Below are positions 24,189 through 38,245 of a stretch of DNA of 64,000 nt, piece by piece; the first letter of the stretch is position 1; every line of letters begins with the position of its first letter. This stretch comes from Iris pallida (Eukaryota > Streptophyta > Magnoliopsida > Asparagales > Iridaceae): NCBI GenBank assembly GCA_029216955.1, contig JANAVB010012151.1:38501-102500 (forward strand), read 5' to 3'. Below the pieces are notes generated by a model. That model saw nothing but the letters and a program-made list of their open reading frames with translations. It made no database searches and was not told the DNA's origin. Made by a program: the position numbers and the translations under genes.

Positions 24189-26421
24189 TGTAATGCCCCC
24201 CTCCGTACGAGGCATTTGGTTGGCTTGTTGGATGCGATCAGAAGTTGGACCAAGACTTGTATTGGAAATCAAAGGAATTGGGACTGATGCAGTCTCTTAG
24301 ATGGCCGGATGGAATAAGAGTTGAAATGTGGTTTACTGGTGGGGCTATGTCTAGTGGAAATATGTGTGACCGGAACAGGAGGACCTTTTATGCAAGTGAG
24401 TGGAACTGTTCTTTCTCCTTTACTCCTTCATGCCCAATAAATTGTAGTATTATGTTTTATGTTCTATCCCTTAAATTATGATGCTTTAGTTGCTAAATTG
24501 ATAGAGATGCTTACGCTGGCTAATGTGGCGATGATTACTACATGAATATCAAATGATGCCGAATGATATCATACGAACGTTGAATTGCTTAATGAATAAC
24601 ATTCGAACTGCTAATATGAATTGATGCCATAAAATGAATCGATAATGTCCCTTATGTTTAATGTTGCTGAAACAAATGAACCACTTGAATAATGAGATAA
24701 TGTGTAAATGATACATAATAAATGAATTGGCTATGCTATTGACACAAAGAACTGATTGAAACACTTGAATCATGTACACTCTGGGTAGCTATTGCAATGA
24801 TATGAAATATTGCATGTTTCTTATAAGCAATAAAAGAATAAATAAATGTCCCTATTAAATGAATGAATGTTATATTCCTTGTTGAAAGGAATGATATAAG
24901 AAATGTTGAAATGAGTTGATGAAATAAGAAATGATGAGGCTTGGGATCGTCGAGATCTCCAAGTAGAAATGATAAATCGTTGAACACGACGTGATGAGAT
25001 GAGATAATACACTGTTGCATTTACTTTCTTTAATTTTTACCATGTGATTATGTTCACGATCGAGTCGGACACGCAATCGCATGACCATGGACAAGTTATG
25101 CACAAGGGGGTGACTGCTTCCTCGGACGGTATGCCCAGCGCTGGGGTCGATCCGACCATAGGGGAAGTATAAATGTACTTTAAGATACATGGTGTCGGCA
25201 CCTTTAATTCGGGCTTGCAACCCGGTAAAATGGCGTGCCGATTACCGTTGAAGTCCTATATAAAAATGTTCTAAATGGTGCACTAACACCGGTGATCATG
25301 TAGTCAGGATGCACGCTAATGAATATTTTATGCAGACAGAGTAAGTATATTATCTAACCTGTATTTGATACAGGTACAAGAGAGTCGGCTATCGGTAAGA
25401 AATCACTTAATGTGATATGGTTATTTACATGTTGAGTTCAAGTTGCCTACTTAACATGCTAATCGAAGTGATGCCAAAATGTTTCATTTTCTATAAGTAC
25501 TGATATAGTCTGCTGAATATGATAACACCAGTATGCTACAATGACGTCTTACTATGAAACATTGTTAATCAGGACATACATACTAAATTGTTGCTATAAA
25601 GTGAAACGTGAGAATACATGCTACCTATGAATTATGTTCTCCTCACATGATAAATGACATAAATTCTTTACATGCTTCAATATGATATTGCCCATAAACT
25701 GTAAACAGATGCTAGGCCCCAAATAGAAAGATCACTGCTATTAATGTTTGTTCAGATGACTATATAGTGTTAGTTTAGGTGAGATTATGTACTGACCCAC
25801 GTTGTGAGCACTCTTTTTAGGTGCTCGTGCTTGGGAAGTTCTATACAAGAAGATTGGCTGGATCAGTCCCACGGCATCGAAGACTTGCTGGGCATGTATA
25901 AGCTCTCCTTACACACGATGATGTCTTCTACTTATAAATAGCATAACGTATGGAACATTGTAATCAGTTGTACCAGTGAGTTGTAGCCAAGTCGGCATAT
26001 CCAATTGTAAGTAGATGTATCAAGTATCAATTTAGGCCTTATGGCATGAGTTTTAGTTGGCTATGAAATATACAGTGAGAAATCTTGTAAACTTTGCATT
26101 CTAATACAAGTCTTGTACTTTATTTCAATTATCAATAAATAGCTTATTTCTATATCACTGTGTGACTTCAAGTTATCTACTTATTTATGCTGCTATAAAT
26201 CAATAATGTGTTCTATTCAATGAGAAAGAATTTCCTTATTATTCAATTGGTCTGCTTCTGCCGCTGCGATGTGCTCCTATTTGAAGATTATCGATTATGT
26301 TTTCGTCTTTGACTTGTATAAGTGCAATACTAGACTTGTACGGCATCACGCCGAAGCGAGGATGGACGATTCGGTATGAATCAAAGCGAGGACGAACAAT
26401 TCTCTGAATCGGAGCGTAACA
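24189..26421 (+). repeat. 3' LTR of element B (2233 bp)
   Basis: It starts TGTAATGCCCCCC and ends GAGCGTAACA. A TATAAATAG box lies near 25926. Blocks such as GCATGACCATGGACAAGTTATGC (25078-25100) recall the LTR of G (about 61338-61360). Confidence 0.88.
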
Positions 26422-26426
26422 CCTAC

Positions 26427-27278
26427 TATCCTATATCAATGTGTATGATCCGCTGGTCTTTTTAAGTTAAGGTTTCCAACTTCACCCTCGAGTTTTTAGG
26501 TAGGTTTAATCTCAAAGGATATAAATACTAAATCTATTTCTTAAACCCTAGACCATACTTTCATAGATCACCTATCAGCCTTTAAATATTATATTACAAT
26601 TGGCTCTTTCTAGTCTACCATCTAGCACTCACGAATACGCCTACCCATTCTACACCTATCTATTGAGTAAAGATGGAAGTTAATGCTAGCAGATGCTCGC
26701 TTCATCATTCTATTCATAACGAGACCCTTTGGCCCCTTCCAACTAGTCTTCCCTAGGTGAGTATCGCTTCTGGTGGGAATCTGCAACTAATCTCTAAAAT
26801 CCTACTATATGTTCCCTCTAATTCCTCCAAACATCTCTTTCTAACCTAGACAAGATTAGAAGGGTTGTAATCCACTGGCCTAAAGTCTTTTGCTAGATTT
26901 AAGTCATCAATAAGAATCCTATATTACCTATCTGATCTTCTCGGTCTACCTAATAGAGGTACCTACCCAATCCTTTCTTAATAATCATCCCCTTTTATAA
27001 TACTCTATCAACTATGTTCTATCCAATGATGGAATAAATGGTTCACCAAGCATGAACGTTCGTCTTTCCGAAAAAAGGAATGACGAGAATCTAAAACAAG
27101 AAGATCAAGGACGTTGATCGACTTAAATTTCGAGCTTCAAGGACAATGGATAAATTCAAAAGTTTTTTCAAGACAGTTGTGCATTGAGATCCTATTATAT
27201 TATCCTATCGTATGCCCATTCGGTACAGTAACATAACTGAAACGTCTTACTATACCTGCATGAGCCACCATAAAAATA
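26427..27278 (-). other. 5' internal part of element M
   Basis: It follows M's 5' LTR on the minus strand, with the PBS-like 17-mer at 27270->27254. I could not recognise gag in any frame. It ends at B's right TSD (26422-26426). Confidence 0.5.
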
Positions 27279-27915
27279 TGTCACACTTCAGTTCCAAAAT
27301 ATATAGGAACGCAAGACATGAGCATGCCAGTTGTACGATTAGATCGAATAAGTATTACTAATTTAATAGATTTATCCTAATCGTAGTATGCTGTAAAGTA
27401 AACTAAATCTACTCTATCTCAACGATGTCTCAATCCACAATAATGAAAAAAAAAATAAAAACAAATAATATATGTCATAGTCTACAGCCCATTAGCATAT
27501 ATATTTGGAATAGACCCGAGGAATAATAGAGGTCCAGAAAAACTAGGCTAAGTAAGCAAGATATAACAGAAAAGGAAATAGAAAGCAAGGAAATAGAAAG
27601 CACGAGAAAATGATAAACTAATACTACAAGCAATGCCTGAACCCTGCAGCCAAAATCATACCATCCACTTGTTCTATACTATAAGATCAGCAACAATCTG
27701 AAGAGATCACCAGGTCCTCAGGGGGACGTAACAAGATACAACAACTAGCCATAATATAAATAGTAAAAGTAATATACATGAATATGAATATAACTGACAA
27801 GAGAGACTATCCATCTAAGTGTATGCACTTGACGACTACTTTGGGATTATACAGGTAGGTAATGAGTGATATTAGAGTCAACTAATATTACGAATATACT
27901 AGCATACTCCCACCC

Positions 27916-30900
27916 TGTAACACTCAGTTTTCCAAATAAGGGTAATTTTAAAATTTTGTAATTATAATTATTATTTATTGATATTTATTTCACATTATAA
28001 TTTTTGGTGATTTTTAATCATTTTTAAACTATTTAAAAACTGTTTTAAGTCATGACTTGTGATTTTGATGTGCTCCTAGTGAAACCCTAGAGACTGCATG
28101 ATCTAGAGCCTAACCATGTCATTAGGATGATTTAATTATCATTTTAGCTTGAGGATATTTTTGTCATTTAGTGAAATTTGAATTTACTTTAATTTATTGA
28201 ATTGGTGATTCCTAGTTTGGACTTTGACTCATTGAGACTTGTAGACTAGCCTAGAAGCTAACCCTAGCTATGGTGACCCTAGTCTAACTTAAGTTAACCT
28301 ATTTTATTCATTAGAAACTAGTTTTAAATAGGAGGATTAAGATTAAGTGAAGTCATTTCATGACTTATGATTTTAACTCATGACTTGTGATTTAATCACT
28401 TCATGACTTACGACTTAAACCCATAGGCCTATAACTTGAAGCCCTAACCCAAACAAACCCTACATGACCAGCCATAATAGGATTAATTCTCCTATTTAAT
28501 GCCCCTCTCCTTGTTCTTGCCTCTTTTGTGTGCTCAACCAAGTTTTCGAAAGAAAGATAAATCCCATCTTCCAAAATTCCTAGTAAATTCATTTTAAATC
28601 TTTTTTGATCCAAATCTTTTGCATATGATTCTAATAAACCTCTACTTGCTGATTTTGAGGAGTAATTTCATTCTAAGAGCAATTTGGGAGAATTTGGATA
28701 GCAACGGGAACGGTTTAATTTAGGGCTTTTCTTGATCCTTGCAACATATAGGTAAACCCCTCTAATTATATTAAATTCCTATTTTTATTGTATGGTAGCC
28801 TAGATCTAGGTGTGCCCTAGCTATAGTAAAAGTTTGGTGTCATTTGCATTAGGTTTCGTGTCCATATCGGACACATATCAGTATTAGAGTGCATGTGTTT
28901 GATGAAATGCTTGAAAGGACTAAAAATTTGTAATTTCGAAAACTATTTTAACAAATTATAGTGCTATATATATACTTTGATTTCATGTCTTGTTGATTTA
29001 GTTTCTGACACGAATCGTGTCAGTTTGGACACGGGAACACGCACGCACGAGACACAGCACATGCCCGTGCAGTCCCCTGCTGCCCGATACTTCTGTAGGA
29101 CACGACACAACTTTTTAAGACACGATTTTTGGCACAGAGGTCGGGGCAACCTCTGCCACTATCCTTCCAAAATTTGGGGTGGGTTGGTGAAGTATTCGGG
29201 GAGTTATCCCCCTCGTACTGACCCGCACTGACACTGCACACGCGAGAGAAGCCCCACTGACACGGCTTTAAAACTCTGACACGATACGACCCTGACACGG
29301 TACAGGGTGATAAAACCCTAGCCTTATCCTTGACGTACCCTAGGACACGAGCACGAGCCCTCTGGTGTCATGTGTCGTGTCCTAGGTCACGTTGCACCTC
29401 TGAACGAGGCTGTCAGTGTGTCCTTTCTGCTGTGCACATGTTTTCGTAATTAGGACACATCGTGTCCACTTTTGTGGACACAAGACAACCTGGGTGACAC
29501 CTACAACTGTGCACTAACCATCCCCAACCCTAAATTTGTGATATTAACATATAACTAGCTGTCAATTTCATTTTTCCCATTGTTTACTGATACATGCTCC
29601 CTGTTTTTGAATTTTCTAAAATTAGATTATAATTTAAACTGAATTTTGATGTCTAAATCACCATGTTAATTCAGTACATATGCATTAGTTTACTGTAATA
29701 TGGTTACATGTTTGGGTTGGATATTGTCAAGGGAAAATGGATTTTCGAATGGGATTGACTGATATGAAAACTGTCAATGCACTGTTTTGACTGTTTGAAC
29801 TCTTGAAATTTAAATGAGTTTTCAAACCATTTTTTCCATGATTAAATTACCATATTAATTCATATACATGTACATTAGGTTACTGTTAATGTGGTTGCAT
29901 GATTTGGTTTGAGGGTAGCAGGGAAATTGGGTTTTCGAATTGGGTTTAGGACTGTAGACTGATTTTGTGAACTGTCATTGAGTTTGGTATTCCTGGGAAC
30001 ATGCCCTGTTATCATTACCTATCTAACTAATTTCAATTCCCTATAGTTGAGCTCATTGGTCACACTGTGTTCCTGAGATTTAGTATAACACCCTACAGAT
30101 TTCTAGATACCACACTTGTTACATGTACACTCCCTACCTAAACTGTATACCTGAGAACACTTGAGCTAGCACTGTTATACACAACTATCACTTTACACAT
30201 TATATTGCACTGTCATACTAATTTTAGTTTCTATACACACACATTTCCTTAACTTATTTTTCAGTCACCTTGACACTTATTTACAAGACACTACACATAC
30301 ACTAATCTATACACTAGCCTATGGCATATGTCACACACATACACACATAAAACTGTCATTTTGACACTCACACAAAACTAAGTTCATCCCTATAACACAC
30401 AAACCCATTGACACTTTATTCACTAAAATGCCTAAAACCTATTACACACACATGGCTCTTACACTTGGTCATGTATCCCACACACATGTTAGTTGTAACA
30501 CACATACACATCTAACCTACATATTGTATCACATATATCACACTCATGTAGTTTCACATACCCACATGATTACATGTACACATAGGCACATATACACATG
30601 TGCCTCTCCCTATCTCTCTATATGTGATATATAATAAGTGTGGCCTATATGTAAATATATATTATCTATACTCTTGAATATAGGATGTGGTATCCATATA
30701 TATGTGTATGGAATTTTATATTAAATTAGTATATATGTATTATGTATGGGAATACGTGATATAGCCCTTATGGCCTATAGGCTATGTATATCGTACATAG
30801 CCTATATGTATGGCATGAATGCCCAGTCAATGTGTGTTGTTGGCTTGTATAGCCTAGTCTTGATGTGTGCTTGCTAGAATAGGCTGGTTAGGCTTAGTGA

Positions 30901-32371
30901 GACTTGTTTGGGTTAGGCTTGACCTAGTTTGACTAGTATAGTTGACTAGAGTTGACCAAGGGTTGACTTTAGCCTAGATTGACCCCAAACATCATGTAGA
31001 TACATTGTAGCAGTCTGTTTTACTATTTTAGACTTGTAGTGACTTGTACTGTTCTATAGGAGACAGACACCACTCCTTGGACAGTATATTCTTTTCGGAT
31101 ATTCAAGATACCAGGCGAGTACATTCTTTGATAGTTCTTCCATTTACTTGTCGATTACTATACTTTAGTTGTAGTTTAGTTCTATTTGATTCTCTATTAC
31201 AAATACGATTTGATATTGTTGGATCCATTTCATGCGACACTCATTATTTCATGTTTGGCCTCTATTTCTGAAATCACTTACTGGAATCACCCTGGAATCA
31301 CTTACTGGTATCATTCGTGTTCTGGCTGGACTTGTACTCTTTTTTGTGTCGGGTTATGGATTCACTTGTACTTGTTGGGTGGGGAAATATTGGAGTAGAC
31401 ATGAGAACATTCCCAAATACTGGAACCACTCCCTTGGAATTATATTAGAATGATAGCCATCCCACACTTGGCGGAGTGTGCGGTGTGCCGTATTACCTAC
31501 AGCCGTTTACATGTCGATCCCGATATTTTAAAACACACTGTTAGAGTATAGTCTGGACTCACCCTGGAATCCTTGATCACTGACTGGACTCACCTTATAC
31601 CGAACTCATCTTGTGCTGGAATCACCTGGTATTAGATTACATTGTCTGGACTCACACTTGACTCATATTATACTGTCTGGACTTATATCATGTTACTCTA
31701 GTTCAGCTAGATTATATTGTACAATCATCATTGCCATGTTTCTCTTCTTGTTTAGTTACTTACTTTTCTTGTACCTTAACTGTTTCTCTACATCACTACC
31801 TATATAAAACTGACATGATTCATCAATATAGCTGTCTATAACTGTTTATAGTTCTCTGTTATTTACTTGGGATTTTCTTGATGAGTTGTACTCGTTCCTG
31901 TCCTGACTGGACCTGTTGAAAATTTTACAAATGATTGCCCAGAGGACACTTGCCCTACTTATTATGGACCAGGAGACGGCTTAGCTACCTTTGGCCCCGA
32001 CACTCAGGAGTGATCGGGAGATTAGCTAGTGACTTGGTTTAGATTTCATGTTTTAGAACTTGAGTTATAAATAAGTTAAGATATGTTGTTTTGAGATTGT
32101 TAGAGATTATATTATTTTAGTAGTTGGTTTTATTGTTGTATTTAGTCTTAGTTGTAAATTTCTGTATTATCATATCGTGCTTAGACTGTGATTGAGATTT
32201 CATTGTATCTATACTTGTCCTCCGTTCGGAGTTGAGATGTGACAAGTACGTTATAATTGCATGAGTTGTTGGTTAGATAGTAACCTAGGACAGCGTTCTA
32301 CTGCCGACACTGCAGCGTAGGCTGGGCGCTGTTACGTACTCGTACCCTCACAGTGGGTGCGGGTCGTGACA
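27916..32371 (+). mobile_element. Solo LTR S (4456 bp), related to the LARD element L
   Basis: It starts TGTAACACTCAGTTTTCC and ends GTGCGGGTCGTGACA, the same ends as the LTRs of L, and it shares internal blocks with L such as GGTGATTTT, the TTGAC cluster, CCAGGCGAGTACATTC, and GGACAGCGTTCTACYGCCGA near the end. No internal region follows. The flanks CACCC (27911-27915) and CGCCC (32372-32376) are a probable TSD with one change. Solo LTRs arise by recombination between the two LTRs of one element. Confidence 0.85.
30919..30983 (+). promoter_or_regulatory. Cluster of six TTGAC(C/T) W-box cores in solo LTR S
   Basis: TTGACC or TTGACT occurs at about 30920, 30929, 30942, 30951, 30962 and 30979. 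The cluster is collinear with the larger one in the LTRs of L. WRKY transcription factors bind this core; activity here is inferred. Confidence 0.6.
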
Positions 32372-32376
32372 CGCCC

Positions 32377-34195
32377 AATCCGGAGACTAGTCCATAGACG
32401 ATAATGGAGTATCTACTAGTATAGCCTATAACTTGGCACACTAAGACTGGTGAGGATAGGGTAATCTCGTATGTCTACTAATAGTCTTATCCTCCCAGGA
32501 GTAGTATAATATTATGTCCATGACTCGCACGACTCGTATCCCACATACAAGTCCTCTAACTAACACAACTAGTCATATATGATCCGTCGCACGAACCCCT
32601 TGTGCCGACCAAGTACAGGGTGCATGCCAATACTAATGTAACTATCACTCCAAGTGTCGTGTCATAAGTCATATCCAGTCATAGAAGTCATCGAAAAACA
32701 ACTTCAATATGAAAACGTCTACTAGCACACAAGGTCACACACACCCCTCCACTATATGTCATCGATGGCATCATCGACGGCACCCAAGTCACACTTGGAC
32801 GCTCTCCTAACTCATCTAATCCTAACACACAACAACACGTCCATGCATAGTAGAAAAAAATAAGATCACAGTGGTGTGGTATCTTGCCTAAAGGTTGCCC
32901 GATGATTCGACAACATCCTACAAGCGAACTCGTCAATCCAAATGAAGCAATAAAGGTGGATCCCGTAAACATCTCTGGATGCTGAAACAGACATTGCCAA
33001 TATTCCTAGAATAGGCAAAATAGCTAGAATAGGCTACCCATAAGTCTAATTCTGGACATAGAGGTAAAATAGTAATTTTAGGTCAAAACGGTGTGCTCCG
33101 TTGGATCCACTTTGGACCGAAAAATGTGCTAAGACAATGGTTGTCCAAATTTAACAAATTATATGACAATATTGGTCAAAACGATGCCACGAGTCCAATG
33201 GTGGTGTCAGATTTGGAATCCGATAGTTCCGAGTTTAAAATCATAATTTTACATGTTAGAAATTATGATTTCGAGAGGGCCAACTTTGGCATCAATTTCA
33301 ACCAACCAGACGACATCCTATGAAAATGAAATTTTCATGGTACAAATGTGGTTATACCTTCTATGCATCAGAGTTAGTGGTTCATCAACCGGACTTTCGA
33401 CGAGGGAGAAACAAATCTGCAAAGTTGGCTCCATAAAACTGTGCAAGATAAATATAATTTAAATGGTCAACTTGGTGGCCGATTTGATCTCTCAAACGAT
33501 CGAATTAACGATTGAAATTTTAGTTAAGCAAAGAGATATATACTGAGATTGAGACAGAAGAATTGGATCGATGATCCAACGTTCGAATTATCCAGAAAAT
33601 GTGTCCAGAGTTGCTGAGACGAGATAAATTTTGGACAAAAATTCGCGCACGTCACGACAAAATTTTGTGCGAAATGCATGAATCGATTGTGTATCGTGTC
33701 AAGGACATTAGGGACACCCCTAGAGCATTCGCCGGGGATGTCGGGGAACGTCGGAGGTCGGGTGGCGGCCGTACGATGGTGTGCGGTGGCTACTGCCGTT
33801 GTCGCTACTGCCGCGGTTGGCTGTTGCACACACTGTGGCTGCCGCTCCTGCAGCAGTTGGCTGCTGCTGCCTCCTTGGTTAGCTTGGGATGCGACGGTGC
33901 AGTGGGGCACATCACCCGACGGTGGTGGCGGACCGGCAGTCGTACTGTAGCCGTACGATAAAAGCTGCAGCCTTGCTGCTTGCTTGTTGTGCACGTGTGC
34001 GCATCGACCATGAGGGCGGGTGGCCACGCGGTAGCAGTCTCTGGTGGCGGCAAAGTGTCACGGTTATGGCGCGGCTAAAGAAGGCGACGCGGTGACGGTT
34101 TGCGGTGCTGCCATCACGGCCACGCTACTGCTGCTGCTCGTATAAAAAGGAATGGAAGGTTTATAGATTAAGTATTATGTTTTTTTTATTTGGGG
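32377..34195 (-). other. R/U5-like part of M's 5' LTR, GC-rich at 33.7-34.14 kb
   Basis: The segment lies between the solo LTR insertion and the minus-strand TATA-like site. Open frames on both strands over 33524-34095 come from a GC-rich (GCC/CTG-type) stretch and overlap one another, without a recognisable domain. I regard it as LTR leader sequence rather than a gene. Confidence 0.45.
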
Positions 34196-34779
<584 letters not shown>

Positions 34780-35402
34780 GGGAAAACGAAACGGGATATG
34801 AGCCATTGGCTCATACTCTTATATGAGCCATTCCACGTGGCTCATATAAGATTAATGTTAACCTAAGAATTTAAATAGATAGAAATAAAAGATCCCATAA
34901 TTATGTTAACATTAATGTTAATATTAATATTAATATTAATATTAATGTTAATATTAATATTAATATTAATGTTAATATTAATATTAATATTAATTTTAGT
35001 GTTAATATTATTGTTAATTTTAATTTTTATGTTAAATTAATTTAATTTTAATGTTAATTTTAATATTAATATTAATGTTAATGTTAATGTTAATGTTAAT
35101 ATTAATATTAATGTTAATGTTATTAATTTTAATTTTAATGTTAATATTAATGGTAATATTAATATTAATGTTAATGTTAATATTAATGGTAATATTAATA
35201 TTAATTCTAATTTTAATTTTAATTTTAATTTTAATTCTACTTTGGAGGGACAAATGGCATTATTTATATTTAAATTACTAGGCAAAATTATATGTGGTAA
35301 GTTATTATTTATCAAATCTTTTATGAGATCTTTTATTTACATCTATTTAAATGGGATGGCACATATAAGAGTATGAGCCTATGGCTCATATCCTGTTTTC
35401 CC
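34780..35402. mobile_element. MITE-like element with long terminal inverted repeats and TTAATA core
   Basis: The left end GGGAAAACGAAACGGGATAT continues GAGCCATTGGCTCATACTCTTATATG. The reverse complement of the right end (35402 downward) is GGGAAAACAGGATATGAGCC continuing ATAGGCTCATACTCTTATATG. The homology extends further (TTTAAATAGAT, AAATAAAAGATC) to ~130 bp with small gaps. The core (34900-35240) is a TTAATA/TTAATG/TTTTAA array. Both flanks are (TA)n, so the TSD (TA, or 9 bp of TA) cannot be measured. Superfamily is undecided. Confidence 0.75.
34900..35240. repeat. TTAATA/TTAATG hexamer array
   Basis: Near-continuous six-base units TTAATA, TTAATG and TTAATT make up the centre of the MITE-like element. 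The array explains the open frames on both strands here. Confidence 0.9.
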
Positions 35403-35433
<31 letters not shown>

Positions 35434-35879
35434 TCACAAGCCTATGTATCTAATTTAGAGAGGTAAATAGAAATATGATATACTTAGTTTTAATAATACA
35501 AAATTCTAACATGTTAAATAGTTGCAGTTTTCTATAGATGGCTGCTCCTAACTAATAAAAAAATGATTAGTAATGGTCTATACTAAGCTTAGGCAACCTA
35601 GGTTTGCCCCCACCATCTCTAGTTGGGCTAGGTGCGGGTCCAAATATATTTTCTAGCACTACAACAAAAAGGCCTATTAATAACGCTCGATAAGACGTAT
35701 TGATGACGCCTGATACCTAAGCGTTATCAAAGTTCGAAATACCTTTTTTCTATGACGGTTTGGGCTAATTCTGGGCTATTTATAACGTTTATAAAACAAA
35801 GCGTTATTAATATTTTAGAGCGGTGGCAAACTTGTAATATTTTGCAAACTTATTAATATTAAGCATTCAAAAATTAGGG

Positions 35880-36130
35880 TTCGGTCCAGCGTCCCATGCT
35901 CCTTCCATTTCCCCTCTCCTCCTCCTCTTCCTCTTCTTTCGCTCCCATGCTCAGAATTAGGATTCGATCCAGCGTCTAGGCCTAGGGTTAGGTTTATGGT
36001 TTCTCCACCGATCTATCCGTTCGATCCCCTCCGCCATGGACTCCGGCGCCCTTTTCTCCGTCGATCCCTCGAGCGCAACGCCGCCAGGGGGCGCAACACC
36101 ATCACCTCCATGGCCTCCGGCAACGACGTC
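35880..36130 (+). other. Gene-like GC-rich leader block captured in the CACTA
   Basis: Pyrimidine-rich leader sequence (CTCCTCCTCCTCTTCCTCTTC), repeated CCAGCGTC and CCATGCTC words, then ATGGACTCCGGCGCCC at 36036 look like the 5' untranslated region and start of a plant gene. The open frame from 36036 continues into low-complexity intron-like DNA (to 36368), so I cannot name a product. It may belong to a captured gene or to the element's own degraded gene. Confidence 0.4.
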
Positions 36131-37367
36131 ATGGTCCCTAGGCTTGATTTTATTTAATTTTTTTCTATTTGTTTCTTCTCTAGCAGGCGTTTCTTCTCCA
36201 TTTGTTCTCCATTTGTTCTGTAATTTTTTTTCATGGTGCGGCACCAGCAGGCATTTCTTCTCCATTTGTTCTTTAATTTTTTTTGCGAATATTTCCTTGT
36301 CCTGGTCCCTAGGTTTGATTTCATTTGAATTGAATTCTCGTTCCTATTCGTTGTTCTGCTGCAATTAGCAATTTTTTTGAATTCAATTCAGCCAAAAATT
36401 TGCCCTAGATTTTGTATAATTTGTGTTATAATTTAGTTCCAGGTTAGATTCTTCGTCTATGATTCGAAACGATTCTGAGTTGTACAGTTTAGGCATTAGG
36501 GACTGTGGAATTTGACACCTGTCTAGAATCGAAGAATCATAAAATATAGTCGAGCTGATTCTATTTTGGTGTTGGCAATTTTGGATATAGAGAAGAAGTA
36601 GAATTTTGAAGGGTTTGTACTGGATCTTTTGAGTAGGTGTGGTTGGTGTTGGTTGAGTTCCATTTGTTTTATTATGTTGAAGTGGAAGTCTCTTACCAAT
36701 GGGTTTGACAAAATATTCATTCATTGTCACATAAGGGTTTTTCTTCAGGCTGCTTGGTTTGGAATTGAATTTTCGGATTTTCCTCTATTCACTATCTGGA
36801 GAAAACAAGATTACATGGAAAACATGAACGATAAGGACAGATATATCTCTTTACAGTTGAGAGACAAATCAGAATTAGCTGAATCATTTACTGGGTTTTG
36901 TTGTAGGATTTTTGAATAGGTCAATGCAATATTATGTAAACTTCTACGATTCTGCCATTATTGCTAACTTTTCCTCTTATTGTGTCCTCTGCTTATAGTT
37001 CATATATTTGTCCATGTATGACCATTGTTTTTGTTAACTATTGCAGCCATCTTCACATTATTATTGGTGTGGTGAATAAGTAGTGCTCTCTGATTTCATA
37101 CAATTGTAATAAGATTTTCTAGATGAAGATACCCAAGGCGTGGCAGCTAGGTGTTGGGGATTTGCCAATCATGCAGCCATCTTCACATTATTAACCACAC
37201 TGATATTCTTGCAGCAGTTCCAGATAGAACTCCAGGTATTCGCTGGCTCGCATACTTCTTATTCTCCTTCAAATAAATAGTTGATTGATAAATGCAATGG
37301 CAGGAAGAGCTTTGAGTATATGTACGGGAGACCCTGGAAGAAGGTCTCCCGTTTCTATTCAGGCTTG

Positions 37368-37515
37368 GTGCGGAGAGGAGGCCATGGCGGCTTCACATCT
37401 CTCTCCGATGCGTTATTTCCTTCTGCTCTGGTGGTAAGTAAGTGCGGAGAGGAGGCCATGGCGGCTTCACATCTCTCTCCGATGCGTTATTTCCTTCTGC
37501 TCTGGTGGTAAGTAA
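37368..37515 (+). repeat. 74-bp tandem duplication containing a splice-donor-like end
   Basis: GTGCGGAGAGGAGGCCATGG...CTGGTGGTAAGTAA occurs twice head to tail (37368-37441 and 37442-37515) with no differences that I can see. Each copy ends in GGTGGTAAGTA, a good plant 5' splice site. A small GGGAGACC...GGTCTCCC inverted repeat lies just upstream (~37328-37352). Confidence 0.9.
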
Positions 37516-38245
37516 CTAAGTAGAGTGACCTAGCTATTTCTTTACTTTGGTTAGAGGAACATCGCTCGCTCATTTGTTTTGTTTTGTATCATTAGTAATG
37601 TTATTTTTTTATTTTTCTTGTAAATAATTGGTATCATTCCCTTTTTTGAAATTTCAAAACATTCTACTTCTTTTTTAGCATAGACTATTATTCAGTAGAA
37701 AAAACAAAATTAACTTGCATCAGTACACCAAAGATTGGGCAACCAAGTGATGGAGGTTGTTGGCAATAACTCAATGTTCTGATGTAAAAACAAAAAAAAA
37801 TCCTAAAAGTAGTATTCAAATATATATATCAAAAAACAGAGACATAAATTACACTTCAATCTTGAAGGGTTGCTCTTCTTTTTTCTTTCCTCGTTGTCTA
37901 TGGCAAGACCTTTTGTAATAACTGACCTGACCTAACTAGTAACTATGCAGGAAATAAGGAATTTGTTGCTAATACAACAGCAGCAACAGTCGCAATCGTG
38001 TTCAGACTCGCATATTCCATAGATTTTGGTTGTGACTCTTCTTTTATATTTATTCTGACTCAAAGTCATTTTCGTTTCATCTCTATTATTAGTGTTAGTC
38101 TCGAAACAAATTGCTGAGTCGACTCGACTCGAGTCTATCAAATGCACAATAAATATGACTGTCATTTGATCAAGAGTTTCATAATCCTCTGATTGATTTA
38201 AATTCTAGTCGAGCTTCAAGAACCTTTGATTTTTTTTCTCTTCAG

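Larger units (their letters stand above)
16126..26421 (+). mobile_element. Non-coding gypsy-type retroelement B (with C nested in its 5' LTR)
   Basis: LTR ends TATAATGCC.../TGTAATGCC... and ...GCGTGACA/GCGTAACA define two LTRs of about 2.2 kb. The TSD CCTAC is perfect (16121-16125 and 26422-26426). A primer site TGGTATCAAAGT (21151-21162) and a palindromic block AAGTTTCAAGAGCGAAACTT (24151-24170) place it in the same lineage as G. The 3.04-kb centre has no frame over 110 codons and no gag/pol motif, so it is non-autonomous. The LTRs differ at many positions, so it is older than L. Confidence 0.85.

Noticed and set aside
32377..33000. An independent unknown element between S and the GC-rich block
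   Set aside because: The CACCC/CGCCC flanks of S and the strand-consistent LTR end at 27279 make it simpler to read this as the continuation of M's LTR, though direct homology to a second copy is not available in the window.
33524..34095. Overlapping open frames up to 167 codons on both strands in a GC-rich block
   Set aside because: No recognisable domain, several overlapping frames of similar length, and location inside the LTR of M; composition explains them.
35032..35315. Open frames of 73-92 codons on both strands
   Set aside because: They follow from the TTAATA/TTAATG hexamer array, which lacks stops by composition.
36036..36368. A 110-codon frame starting MDSGALFSVDPSS in the CACTA
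   Set aside because: The start looks gene-like, but the rest is low-complexity (F/L/S) and intron-like; I record it only as a captured leader, not as a gene.
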